A stretch of 33,463 nucleotides of DNA from JANQIV01 sp050117315. Lineage in GTDB: Bacteria; Bacteroidota; Ignavibacteria; Ignavibacteriales; Melioribacteraceae. This document shows positions 16,601-24,656 of the stretch, one piece after another. Under the pieces are notes generated by a model. That model did not search any database. It was not told the origin of the DNA and was given only the letters and a program-made list of their open reading frames with translations. Within the stretch, counting starts at the first letter, position 1. Each line of letters begins with the position of its first letter. The DNA is taken from contig JASFMY010000073.1 of assembly GCA_050117315.1 (NCBI GenBank), positions 1-33,463 of the forward strand, in the 5' to 3' direction. The translations under genes and the position numbers were made by a program.

Positions 16601-16674
16601 GAACGCGGATTCTTATGATTATCATGATTAATTATGATCATAAAAAATCATAACGATCATAATGATCTGCGTTC
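16601..16674. repeat. intergenic palindromic repeat between the adaptor and pump genes
   Basis: GAACGCGGAT at 16601-16610 pairs with ATCTGCGTTC at 16665-16674 (one mismatch). Between them are repeated TATGAT/ATCATGAT/ATGATCAT motifs that can fold further. It fills nearly the whole gap within the operon. It may shape relative expression of the pump or be a REP-like insertion. Confidence 0.6.
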
Positions 16675-18329
16675 TATTCTTTTACTTCATAACCGTTTTT
16701 TAATAAATTGTTTTTCACTTCATCTATCGAATACTCTTTTAACTTCATTTCGCATGAAGGACACCGTCCCGCTTCGTCGCTGATTATATCCCAATCCATC
16801 GGGCATTCGTATAATTTACCGTCGCCGTTTTGATCAATGGATTCAACATCAATCACACCAAGCCTTATTAAAGGCGACTCTATCCCGTATTTATTACCCG
16901 AACCTTTAGAAGTCTCTTCCACTTCACCATGCTCGTGACCAGACTGTTTTTCTTTCTTCATCTCATCTTTTTCCATTGACGACGAAGTAAATTGCTTAAG
17001 CGCAGATTTAAGGTTGCTCTCGGAATCGATTAAAAATTGAGCGGAAGATACAATCCTGTTTCCTTCGTTTAACCCGGCCAGTACTTCGTAGTAACCGTTC
17101 GAATACCTGCCGAGCATTACTTCAACCGGTTTGAACTTGCCGTTACCCAAAGCCAGCACGGCAATATTTTTCTGTCCCGATCTAATAACGGATTCCTCCG
17201 GTATCGAAACCACGTAATCGCTCTCGAAAGAAAGTTCAACCCTGGTAAGCATAGCAGGCTTTAATTGAAGGTCGTTATTCGATATGTCAATCCTTACTTT
17301 TGCTGTCCGCGTTTTCGGATCAACGACCCTATCGATAAAGGAAATATTCCCTTTAATAACTTTACCCGGGATAGAATTAACATAAATTTTTGCCGGGTCT
17401 CCAATCTCTACTTTTGATAAATCTTCCTCGTAAACATCCGCCAGAACCCAGAGTTTTGAAAGATCGGAAATATGCATCAGTAAACCTCCAGGCATAACCT
17501 TCTGCCCTTCGGAAATATCTTTCATTAAAACGGTTCCGTCTGCGGGTGCATAGACATGGATGCTTTTTTTAATCACACTTTCATTTTCGAGAGTAAAAAT
17601 ATCCTTGCCCGGCATATCTAGCAGTTTTAGTTTTTCGTATGCGTTGTTTAATAAATTTTCACCGCTGTTAACCAGCAGTTTATTACCCGAAGACTGCATT
17701 TGATTATTATACTCAAGTGCGGACAAATATTCCTGTTGTGCGGAAACCAGTTCCGGAGAATATATTTCCGCAAGTTTATCACCTTTGTGTACCTGCTGAC
17801 CTGTAAAGTTCACGTAGAGTTTTTCAATCCAGCCGCCTACTTTTGTTGTAACGGCATATTCATTCCTTTCATCGGCAGATATCACCCCGTTGGTAATGAT
17901 GACGGGATTGATTTCTCTTTTTACTACTTCGGTTGTTTTTACATTTATATTCTGCTGCACAACCGGGTCTATTTTTACAACTCCGCCGCCTGAGACTTCA
18001 TCTTCGTAAACAGGCACAAGGTCCATTCCCATTTTGGATTTACCCGGCGAGTCATAAATTTCGTTCGGGTTCATCGGTGCAACCCAGTATGCAATCTTCC
18101 GTTCATCGCTTGATGCAGGTTCTTTTTTTATCGGGGTTAACTTCATTTCACAAATAGGGCAGTTGCCCGGTTCATCAGAGATAATATCCGGGTGCATGCC
18201 GCAGGTGTAAAGTTCGGCTTCATCCGTACCGCCGTCTTTTATGCCGCCGGTTAAAAAGTTTTGATAAACTATAAACCCCACGGCAATTACAAGTAACACA
18301 GCCAGCACTGCTGTTAGTTTGTTTTTCAT
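16674..18329 (-). CDS. cusB: CusB-type membrane-fusion (adaptor) protein with three metal-binding modules
   Basis: Periplasmic adaptor linking the RND pump to the outer-membrane channel; 551 residues. An N-terminal membrane anchor (LTAVLAVLLVIAVGFIVYQN) is followed by a heavy-metal-binding module (YTCGMHPDIISDEPGNCPIC) and a degenerate second one (APMNPNEIYDSPGKSKMGMD). The adaptor core follows: a barrel strand with GGWIEKLYVNFTGQQVHKGD, a helical hairpin from about 195, a lipoyl-like half with VYAPADGTVLMKDISEGQKV, and FIDRVVDPKTRTAKVRIDI. An extra C-terminal extension carries an EF-hand-like QNGDGKLYECPMDWD and SDEAGRCPSCEMKLKEYS. The N-terminal HMBD is common in the family. The C-terminal one is less usual and is copied in the operon's last gene. 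The start lies four bases after the TolC-like gene. Confidence 0.92.
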   Translation of the reverse strand: MKNKLTAVLAVLLVIAVGFIVYQNFLTGGIKDGGTDEAELYTCGMHPDIISDEPGNCPICEMKLTPIKKEPASSDERKIAYWVAPMNPNEIYDSPGKSKMGMDLVPVYEDEVSGGGVVKIDPVVQQNINVKTTEVVKREINPVIITNGVISADERNEYAVTTKVGGWIEKLYVNFTGQQVHKGDKLAEIYSPELVSAQQEYLSALEYNNQMQSSGNKLLVNSGENLLNNAYEKLKLLDMPGKDIFTLENESVIKKSIHVYAPADGTVLMKDISEGQKVMPGGLLMHISDLSKLWVLADVYEEDLSKVEIGDPAKIYVNSIPGKVIKGNISFIDRVVDPKTRTAKVRIDISNNDLQLKPAMLTRVELSFESDYVVSIPEESVIRSGQKNIAVLALGNGKFKPVEVMLGRYSNGYYEVLAGLNEGNRIVSSAQFLIDSESNLKSALKQFTSSSMEKDEMKKEKQSGHEHGEVEETSKGSGNKYGIESPLIRLGVIDVESIDQNGDGKLYECPMDWDIISDEAGRCPSCEMKLKEYSIDEVKNNLLKNGYEVKE

Positions 18330-18332
18330 TTT

Positions 18333-19619
18333 TTAATTCTCCTTAAAAACTTCTATTTCAGTACCTATTAGTTTTATCCCGGTTTGAAATTCTACATTCG
18401 TTATTTCATTTATCAAGTCGAGTTTCATTTTGTATTCTTCTTTCTGCAAATCCAAAAGTTTATTAACCGATTCCATCACATTAATAAATTCTGTTCTGCC
18501 GGTTTGATAATTAGCCAGCGACGATTCGTAAGATTTCTGCGCCTGCGGGATAAGCCCGTCGTTCAAAAGCTTGATCCTGTCTTTCAATGAATTCATGTTT
18601 AACAACGAGGATTCAATCGAAATATCTATCAACTGCATTGCTTTGAGGTATTGCTGTTCAAAGAATAACCGGAGAGATTTTGCTCCCTCGGTTCCGGCTG
18701 TTTTTTTACCGCCGTAATTAATTGGTAAATTGAAGCCTAATTTGAAAGTAACAACATCATTTAACGCGGTATTTGTAGAGGCAATTTTATCCCGCTGTGA
18801 ATATTGAACACCGACATTAAAATCCGGGTAGAATTGATAGCCGGCTAATTCTTCCTGCTTCCTTGCTTTTTCTTTTGATAATGCAAACTGTTTAAGAAGG
18901 GGTCTGTTTTCCTTTGCGGCTGATTTTACGGAATCAAGAAATGTTAAACCACCAATAACAATTTCTTCTTTATCAACAGGAAAACCGCTTCCGCTGTCAC
19001 GGAATAAATAATTATTGAGAACTGCTTTTTTTATTTCAATCACACTTTGCTGTTCGGTTATCGAGTTCTCAAGCGCCGTCCGTTCCAGCTCAAGTTTGAA
19101 TATATCCTGTTGGCTTGACCTGGATACGCTGTAGTTTTTCCCGACAACATTGGAAAGAACCTTCAGCAACTCCTTTTTCTGTTTTAGTATTTCCATGAGC
19201 TTTGTTGAATAAACCAGCCCGGCATATTCATTTATAATTTTCTGACGCAGCCGGTTCTCCGTTTCGTCTATTTCCTGTTCAATTATTTTTACATCGTATT
19301 CCTTCAAAGATTCTATCGTGCCCAGTTTACCGGGAAACGGGAATTGCTGGCTTATCCCGATTGCTTTGCCCGTCATCGCTTCCCGGTCAAATGCAAATGA
19401 GTTTACCGGCAAATTCAATAAACCGAGAGTTACCACCGGGTCGGGTAAATTTGAATCTTGAGCTATCCTGCTTATTGCAGTTTCTTTTTTTGTTTCGAGC
19501 ATTTTTATCTCGGGACTTAAACTTGTTGCTTCGTCAATAATATTGTTAAGAGCCTGGGGATATATTTTTCCCGCACTTAAAGAAACCGCAACAAAGAGAA
19601 TAAAATATTTAAATTTCAT
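18333..19619 (-). CDS. TolC/CusC-type outer-membrane efflux protein
   Basis: Outer-membrane channel of the efflux system; 428 residues with a signal peptide (KYFILFVAVSLSAGKIYPQA). It shows the duplicated helical-hairpin plan of the OEP family: EIKMLETKKETAISRIAQDS then NLPDPVVTLGLLNLPV, QQFPFPGKLG, a long coiled coil, and in the second half NRPLLKQFALSKEKARKQEE, FYPDFNVGVQYSQRDK, and SSLANYQTGRTEFINVMESV. QFPFPGKLG and the YPDFNVG strand are typical of channels in Cus/Czc operons. It lies between the Cys-rich gene (56 bases upstream) and the adaptor gene (3 bases downstream) on one transcript. No lipobox is seen. Confidence 0.92.
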   Translation of the reverse strand: MKFKYFILFVAVSLSAGKIYPQALNNIIDEATSLSPEIKMLETKKETAISRIAQDSNLPDPVVTLGLLNLPVNSFAFDREAMTGKAIGISQQFPFPGKLGTIESLKEYDVKIIEQEIDETENRLRQKIINEYAGLVYSTKLMEILKQKKELLKVLSNVVGKNYSVSRSSQQDIFKLELERTALENSITEQQSVIEIKKAVLNNYLFRDSGSGFPVDKEEIVIGGLTFLDSVKSAAKENRPLLKQFALSKEKARKQEELAGYQFYPDFNVGVQYSQRDKIASTNTALNDVVTFKLGFNLPINYGGKKTAGTEGAKSLRLFFEQQYLKAMQLIDISIESSLLNMNSLKDRIKLLNDGLIPQAQKSYESSLANYQTGRTEFINVMESVNKLLDLQKEEYKMKLDLINEITNVEFQTGIKLIGTEIEVFKEN

Positions 19620-19651
19620 TTCTCACCTGTGCTTATTTAAATTGTTAAGTT

Positions 19652-19663
19652 CCGCTTAAGCGG
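19652..19663. promoter_or_regulatory. 12-base palindrome upstream of the TolC-like gene
   Basis: CCGCTTAAGCGG is a perfect palindrome in the 56-base gap between the Cys-rich gene and the channel gene. It could be an operator for a metal-responsive repressor or an attenuating hairpin. No regulator gene is in the window to match it. Confidence 0.3.
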
Positions 19664-19675
19664 TATATAGATAAG

Positions 19676-20134
19676 TTATGCTTGTGAGGGTAAAGGAATT
19701 TTTAACCGGCAGAATTTTATGGGAATATCTATTCCGCTTTTTGAATTAAGATTTTTTATTTGAAGGTATTTAAGAAACTTGGGAATTTTACTGATTGCAA
19801 TTATTTCTTCGGAATTTAGTGATGTTATTTCTTCAATTTCGATTTTTGAATTATCACTTGCTGAGTTTATTGTTGTATTGTTTTCTTGTTTGGCTTTGAA
19901 AAATTTGCCGGGACAAATTTTTGTTTCTTGTTTATTCTCTTTTGACGACTGCTTCCGGTCTTTTGCCGAACAACACGACTTTGTCTGCCCAACCGGTTTA
20001 CAGCAGCAATTCGATTGTGTGAGTTGTTCGTGCTTCTTTAATTTTTCGCAATTGCATAAACCGGAATATCCCGAGGAAGCAAATAGAATCGAAAAGGTTA
20101 ATAAGTAGAATAATATTTTGTTCAATCTTTTCAT
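19676..20134 (-). CDS. small exported Cys-rich protein heading the metal-efflux operon
   Basis: About 152 residues from the ATG at 20134 (a TTG one codon earlier is less likely). A signal peptide (LNKILFYLLTFSILFASSGY) is followed by a dense Cys region: LCNCEKLKK, SNCCCKPVGQTKSCCSAKD and KICPGKF. The rest is a low-complexity polar stretch and a basic tail. No family was recognised. The Cys clusters, export signal and position as first gene before the channel, adaptor and pump suggest a periplasmic soft-metal scavenger or sensor for copper or silver. It lies 71 bases after the HNH gene, so transcription could start in that gap; no clear promoter was identified. Confidence 0.7.
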   Translation of the reverse strand: MKRLNKILFYLLTFSILFASSGYSGLCNCEKLKKHEQLTQSNCCCKPVGQTKSCCSAKDRKQSSKENKQETKICPGKFFKAKQENNTTINSASDNSKIEIEEITSLNSEEIIAISKIPKFLKYLQIKNLNSKSGIDIPIKFCRLKIPLPSQA

Positions 20135-20205
20135 CAAAAAATATTAGATACGAAATCTTGTTCAAAAATAACAAATAATTATAAAAATACAATGGGGAAT
20201 AGGTT

Positions 20206-20781
20206 TCAGGTTTTTGCTTCAATCCAATTTTGATATCGCAATGACTCAACAATAAGTTGAAATACACGGTTACGATTATTCAATAATTTTTCTCTGTACT
20301 CAGTTTCATAACGCATCCTTGTAAGTGTCGGGCTTCCACTTGAATAATTTCTTACGCCACTTCTTATTAATTTAGAAATTTCGTCTTTGTAAAAACCGCC
20401 CATATTTAAAAATGATATAAACTTAATTAACTCCTCTGTTCTATCAATTAATCCTTGATCTTCACTTCCTTCATTGATATCGAATAAATACACCATTCTC
20501 GCATATAACGGGTGAAACTTTGAGCAAAGAATCGTAGGGTCCTTGTATTCTCTAAATAATTTTAATTTATAATACGGTATTGAATCTGTCGGATTGTGCT
20601 GATCTTTTAGGTGACAATTTGGACACAAAGGAATTAGATTATTAATATCATTATTAGACGGATTTTCATCGATGTGATGAATGTGAGGCTTATCTGTACC
20701 ACAAATTGCACACTTGTGATTAAATTCTTTTAGTAATTCTGATTTAATCTTTGGTGGAATGTTTTTTCTTTTTTTATTCAT
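20206..20781 (-). CDS. HNH endonuclease-family protein
   Basis: A 191-residue protein with an N-terminal HNH nuclease fold of the zinc-binding McrA-like kind: Cys24 and Cys27 (HKCAICGTD), the HHID core with His35, His36 and Asp38, the NNLIPLCPNCH segment with Asn47/Asn48, and Cys53, Cys56 and His57. The remaining ~130 residues are helical, have no recognised domain and may bind a partner or target DNA. It lies 78 bases downstream of the Shedu nuclease gene on the same strand, so the two may be a defence pair. HNH proteins also occur as free-standing genes. No signal peptide. Confidence 0.85.
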   Translation of the reverse strand: MNKKRKNIPPKIKSELLKEFNHKCAICGTDKPHIHHIDENPSNNDINNLIPLCPNCHLKDQHNPTDSIPYYKLKLFREYKDPTILCSKFHPLYARMVYLFDINEGSEDQGLIDRTEELIKFISFLNMGGFYKDEISKLIRSGVRNYSSGSPTLTRMRYETEYREKLLNNRNRVFQLIVESLRYQNWIEAKT

Positions 20782-20859
20782 ATTTTTTGGCCTCTAGCAA
20801 AGAGCAATAATCTAAATACATAAATACCAAAAGGTTAAAGCAATCAGCTTGCAAAATTG

Positions 20860-22215
20860 TTATGCTCTTTTGATATCATTCCCCTCTAATAAATCAATAA
20901 GTGTTTTTACTTTAGAGAATAATTCATCAAAACTGATAACCTGTACATTCTTTAATTCATTTCTAAATAGTTCAAAAGATTTTCTATGATCGTTATCTAT
21001 CAATTCTCGTTTTATATTGCCAGCAATTACTAGACAATGAGGATTAAATGTTTCAATGTCCTTCAATTTTTCGTTTCTAAGACTATAGAAATCTTTACCC
21101 AAACTATATTTGTAATTTGACACTTGGAGCATTGCTCCGGAAACATCGGGTGATACATTGTAAACATCATCACGGTATTCAGAACCAAGTAGTTTTGTTG
21201 TAGGAGTTTTAATTTCTATTAAAACAATGTTTTTTGTTAAAGAATTCTGGCATAAAAAATCTAGCAGATTTGCCCCTCTGTTATCATACTTCTTGCCTCC
21301 GACATATGCTTTCCCTTTAAGTATTATAATCGGGAATGCAAAAATCTGAGATAATAAATATGTATTTTCTTCAAATAGTTTTTGCCAATATTCTTCATCG
21401 GAGTTATCGTATTGAGTCAGCCAAGATTCATAAACTTTTTTTAAATTACTTAGTCCAATAATGCTATTAAGTTTCTGTAGACTATCTACTTCTAATTTTT
21501 CAAGACGTTCCACAAGTTGACTACTATTGTCAAGAGTAATCGCATAATTTATCAATTTTGAAAATACATTTACGCTTGCTTTTTTATTCAATTCAAAAAA
21601 AGCTTTTAAATCGTCTTCATTTATTTGACTTAATTCGCTTAGACTACCATGTGTTTTGATATACTTTGTTTCACCAAAATTGATCCCTTCTTTTAGATGG
21701 AACTTATAGAGCGATACAATTTCCTTTATAAAATTTAGTAATTCCTCTGATTTAAGTTCTAGTTTTACGTATTCACCGGATTTCAAATTTGATAAACTTA
21801 GGTCCTTTAAATCTATCCATTCATCTTTAATTCCTTTTTTTTGAAAAAAGAAACTTCCTTTAATGACAGCATTTTTATTCCTAAGATTATCAATGAGCAG
21901 TGGTTTAAAAACCAAACGAGTAGTTTTTGTTTTTCTTATTGGTATTTCATCACACTCGGCTGTGTACTTAGATGTTGAATGAACTGTGAATTCTTCAATT
22001 CTATCATCATCGATTGAAATCGATAAATCCTCGCTATTCTTAGACAGATAAATTAAAACATTTTGTGTCCCATCATTGAATTCAATACTACAATGAGTTA
22101 AAGGCGGTCTAATGTCATCTCCGAGCAATCTAAAGATTAATTCGTCAGGTGGAATTTCATCATCAAAACCACTACCATTTACTAAAGATGCTTTTATTTT
22201 AATTGAACTAGCCAT
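20860..22215 (-). CDS. sduA: Shedu-type (SduA, DUF4263) anti-phage nuclease
   Basis: A 451-residue protein whose C-terminal third is a DUF4263 domain, the PD-(D/E)XK nuclease of the single-gene Shedu defence system. Family blocks seen: EEYWQKLFEENTYLLSQIFA at 275-294, KAYVGGKKYDNRGANLLDFL at 302-321 with Asp319, and VLIEIKTPTTKLLGSEYRDD at 331-350 with Glu334-x-Lys336. These give the D...ExK active site, and QVSNYKYSL follows with Gln364. The first ~250 residues (beta-rich, then helical) form the variable sensing half typical of Shedu proteins, which decides what triggers cleavage. The ATG at 22215 has no strong ribosome-binding site. An HNH gene follows 78 bases downstream. Upstream is a repeat-rich zone. 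Confidence 0.88.
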   Translation of the reverse strand: MASSIKIKASLVNGSGFDDEIPPDELIFRLLGDDIRPPLTHCSIEFNDGTQNVLIYLSKNSEDLSISIDDDRIEEFTVHSTSKYTAECDEIPIRKTKTTRLVFKPLLIDNLRNKNAVIKGSFFFQKKGIKDEWIDLKDLSLSNLKSGEYVKLELKSEELLNFIKEIVSLYKFHLKEGINFGETKYIKTHGSLSELSQINEDDLKAFFELNKKASVNVFSKLINYAITLDNSSQLVERLEKLEVDSLQKLNSIIGLSNLKKVYESWLTQYDNSDEEYWQKLFEENTYLLSQIFAFPIIILKGKAYVGGKKYDNRGANLLDFLCQNSLTKNIVLIEIKTPTTKLLGSEYRDDVYNVSPDVSGAMLQVSNYKYSLGKDFYSLRNEKLKDIETFNPHCLVIAGNIKRELIDNDHRKSFELFRNELKNVQVISFDELFSKVKTLIDLLEGNDIKRA

Positions 22216-22415
22216 GTCTCAAAGTATACAACTCGTTATCAGTCTGTAGAATTATAACGTATAATACACTACTCCTTTCTTTAAGTTTTTACAAGTTACA
22301 AAAATTCTTAATGGTTTTAAATTAAAATAGCATGTAATTAGTTTCACTATAATGAGTTACCGTGCCTGTTAAATTGTAGGGACCTCTCCCTTAATCCCTC
22401 CCCTTGGTAAGGGGT

Positions 22416-22545
22416 AATGCTGTCAACTTAAGGATTGTCATTCCGTGATGTTTTTACACGGGATCTATTTTTTTAGAAGATTCCCGATTAAAGCATTCGG
22501 GAATGACTTCTATTATTATAAATGCAGTCTTAAGTTGACAGCATT
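22416..22545. repeat. MITE-like element with 17-bp terminal repeats and 5-bp target duplication
   Basis: A 130-base element. Its ends are a perfect 17-bp inverted repeat (AATGCTGTCAACTTAAG at 22416-22432, complement at 22529-22545). GGGGT occurs directly outside both ends (22411-22415 and 22546-22550), a clean 5-bp target-site duplication. It splits an older palindromic repeat (CCCTCCCCTTGGTAAGGGGT / CTGGGTGGGG). The interior holds a second palindrome (GTCATTCC...GGAATGAC). There is no coding content. Bases 22216-22410 show nothing recognisable apart from the probable Shedu promoter region. Confidence 0.88.
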
Positions 22546-22564
22546 GGGGTCTGGGTGGGGTTGG

Positions 22565-22606
22565 GAACAATCTTAGGTTATCTCTATACCCGCATATTCT
22601 GTATCA
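22565..22606 (-). pseudogene. 3'-end remnant of a REP-associated transposase (copy 2)
   Basis: The minus strand reads DTEYAGIEIT and a stop, followed by AGATTGTTCC. The larger transposase remnant at 24657-25001 ends AEYAGIEIT and stop, followed by the same sequence. Only this tail is left, next to a CTCTGCCGGCACTGA repeat at about 22637-22651 that also recurs by the larger copy. Confidence 0.65.
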
Positions 22607-22721
22607 ACAAAAATCACCGAATAATCACTATTTATATAGTTTACTCTGCCGGCACTGAAAGGAGACCCTTGGACAGTCACAGAAAACGCTCCTTTATGAT
22701 TCTGAAAGGGTGGTATTAACT

Positions 22722-22800
22722 TAGCAAGCTATCTTACTCCAGCCTAGCTTGCTACCTTGTTCCGACTTGGCTTGCTATCTTACTTCGGCCTAGCATGCTT
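22722..22800. repeat. imperfect 22-24-base tandem repeat
   Basis: Three and a half diverged units of the type TAGCTTGCTACCTTGTTCC plus GACTT or GGCC, starting at 22722, 22745, 22769 and 22791. No coding frame uses it. It sits in a 970-base stretch without genes (22216-23190). Confidence 0.6.
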
Positions 22801-22869
22801 ATTATTTTACCAATTAAGAAACAACGCAGAGATGCGCCATGTACCAGCCGGGGAGGGACATGTCTCTAT

Positions 22870-23018
22870 AGCAGCAATTCGGGGAGAAAAATAATCTGTT
22901 TAGGAATAATGATTTATAAAAAGGTTTAAAATCGTTTTTTCTTATTGATTTTCTACAAAATGTATCTCCGCAGACTAAAAAGTCTGCGTTACGGAAAAAT
23001 ATTCCCCGAAACGCTGCT
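22870..23018. repeat. inverted-repeat element with internal hairpin
   Basis: AGCAGCAATTCGGGGA at 22870-22885 pairs with TCCCCGAAACGCTGCT at 23003-23018 (two mismatches). Between them CGCAGACT-AAAA-AGTCTGCG forms a perfect 8-bp hairpin at about 22968-22988. The size and layout resemble the other MITE-like elements here; no target duplication was identified. Confidence 0.5.
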
Positions 23019-23064
23019 TTACAGGCGATGCGTATTTCTACATCTTGAAAGGTGTGTTGCAGAA

Positions 23065-23095
23065 CACTTAGTTTCTCGTAACGAGAAACTAAGTG
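23065..23095. repeat. perfect 15-bp hairpin, possible terminator of the type IX cargo gene
   Basis: CACTTAGTTTCTCGT and ACGAGAAACTAAGTG are separated by one base. It lies 96 bases beyond the stop codon of the minus-strand gene ending at 23191. It has no T tract, so it may be a REP-like palindrome rather than a terminator. Confidence 0.5.
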
Positions 23096-23190
23096 ACGAA
23101 GCCTGTCTGCCGAAGCGAACGCGAAGGCGGATTAAAGAAATTCTGAAGTACAAAAAAGCAATCGCTTTTTATAAACTTTTCAGCTTTATG

Positions 23191-24360
23191 TTACTTTATC
23201 AGCAGCATTTTCTTTGTTTCGGAAAAATTATCTGTTGTAAGCCGGTATGCATATGTGCCGCTTGGTAAGCCTTCTGCATTAAAGTTATACGAGTAACTTC
23301 CTGCAGGCTGATTTTCATCAACTAACGTTGCAACCAACCTGCCGATTGAATCAAAGATTTCAAGTTTTACTTTGGATTCCTCTACTCCGTTAGGAACGAC
23401 GTAGCTGATTATTGTGGTTGGGTTAAACGGATTCGGGTAGTTTTGGTTTAATGCGAAATTCGGGGTTAAAGATTCCGTGAATGAAATCTCTACAATATCT
23501 GAGTACTCATAACTACCGTTAAAGTCAATTTGTTTAAGACGGTAATGAAGAGTAAGCCTGCCCGCTGTGGCGGGATTATGATTAGGATTAAGAGTAAGGT
23601 TATCGATAAACGAATAACTCTTTGGAGAGTTTGAATTACCGTGGCCGTTTACAAAGCCTATCTTTTCCCATAAATCACTTTTTCCTTTTATCTTTTTCCT
23701 TTCTACTTGGAATCCATAATTATTTACTTCCGTTGCTGTTTCCCAATTAAGCTTAACAGAATTATCCTTCAATATTGCAGAGAATAAGGTTAATTCCACA
23801 GGCAAAGGACTGCTTATGGGGGTGTCGGCTTCCGTTTCATAAGCATAACTGTGAACGGTAATTTCGTCGGCGTCGCTGTCAACACTAAGTAAAACCCAGC
23901 CGTAATGAGTTTCACCACTAATGTCAAACTTAACACCTAAGTATTTATTATTCTGATTTCTCCACAATCCTCTTGTTGAACCATCCCGATCATATGTAAG
24001 GGTACCAATATTATCGGTACCTTTGCCCCAGGTTCCTGTTGCGGGTGTAACAGAAATATTATCATTTTGAGTTAATACGTAAGGATAAAATTTTAAGCCG
24101 TTCAACTTGCCTAGAAATGATGTGGATGCACTGCCGTTTACAATCATGGCATTGGTAGTCCCGGGAAAATAAAAATTACGTATCGTGATATCAATACCGT
24201 CGGTGCCTTCAAAATCAATATCAAGATACTGGTTATTTGTTAATGTTGTATCAACATTCGTAGTAACAACATTAGCATTAACACCGGACAACATCCCGCC
24301 GGCAACTAATGAATATTTAAGTAACTTTTTTTGAAGAAGTAATTTCTCTTCCTTATTCAT
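23191..24360 (-). CDS. secreted protein with type IX secretion C-terminal sorting domain
   Basis: About 389 residues from the ATG at 24360, which has AAGGG upstream; an in-frame ATG six codons earlier lacks one. A signal-like segment (LLKYSLVAGGMLSGVNA) is followed by a ~170-residue beta-rich domain (VDTTLTNNQYLDIDFEGTDG; YLGVKFDISGETHYGWV), a pattern common in secreted proteins of this lineage. Next is a fibronectin-like segment (VKLNWETATEVNNYGFQVER). The C-terminal domain has FALNQNYPNPFNPTTIISYV, then GRLVATLVDENQPAGSYSYN and TKKMLLIK, the standard type IX sorting signal that directs outer-membrane translocation and surface attachment. The job of the N-terminal domain is not known. A repeat-like palindrome is embedded in frame near 23557-23577 (NPATAGR). 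Confidence 0.88.
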   Translation of the reverse strand: MNKEEKLLLQKKLLKYSLVAGGMLSGVNANVVTTNVDTTLTNNQYLDIDFEGTDGIDITIRNFYFPGTTNAMIVNGSASTSFLGKLNGLKFYPYVLTQNDNISVTPATGTWGKGTDNIGTLTYDRDGSTRGLWRNQNNKYLGVKFDISGETHYGWVLLSVDSDADEITVHSYAYETEADTPISSPLPVELTLFSAILKDNSVKLNWETATEVNNYGFQVERKKIKGKSDLWEKIGFVNGHGNSNSPKSYSFIDNLTLNPNHNPATAGRLTLHYRLKQIDFNGSYEYSDIVEISFTESLTPNFALNQNYPNPFNPTTIISYVVPNGVEESKVKLEIFDSIGRLVATLVDENQPAGSYSYNFNAEGLPSGTYAYRLTTDNFSETKKMLLIK

Positions 24361-24629
24361 ATTGTGACCCTTGCACATAATGATTTTTAAATTTATTTAG
24401 AGGGGAGCTATATACCGGATAGTCTAATATAATTATGGATTGATACTAAATCAAATTATTTTACCTGATTCATAGATAAGAATTATGCATCTATTCTTAA
24501 AGTGAATTCTTCAAATAAATATTTCTCTATTCCATTGCGAAAGAGGGTGAGTGATAATTCGGTTTTCATGAAAAAATGCTTTTATTTCATTTAAGAAACG
24601 AAACAAAAATTTTCTTGATACTCTATTTT

Positions 24630-24645
24630 CACTGACCATTCAGTG
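24630..24645. repeat. REP-like palindrome next to the dead RAYT gene
   Basis: CACTGA-CCAT-TCAGTG is a perfect 6-bp stem with a 4-base loop, 11 bases beyond the last in-frame stop of the transposase remnant. The same core recurs at 31608-31622. This is the expected arrangement for RAYT genes and their REP substrates. Confidence 0.55.
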
Positions 24646-24656
24646 ACGGAACAATC

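Noticed and set aside
22722..22800. Possible CRISPR array
   Set aside because: The repeated units adjoin without unique spacers and differ from one another; there are no cas genes.
22945..23268. A 107-residue plus-strand open frame overlapping the end of the type IX cargo gene
   Set aside because: It runs through hairpin repeats and the antisense of a certain gene; the protein has no family character and is best seen as chance.
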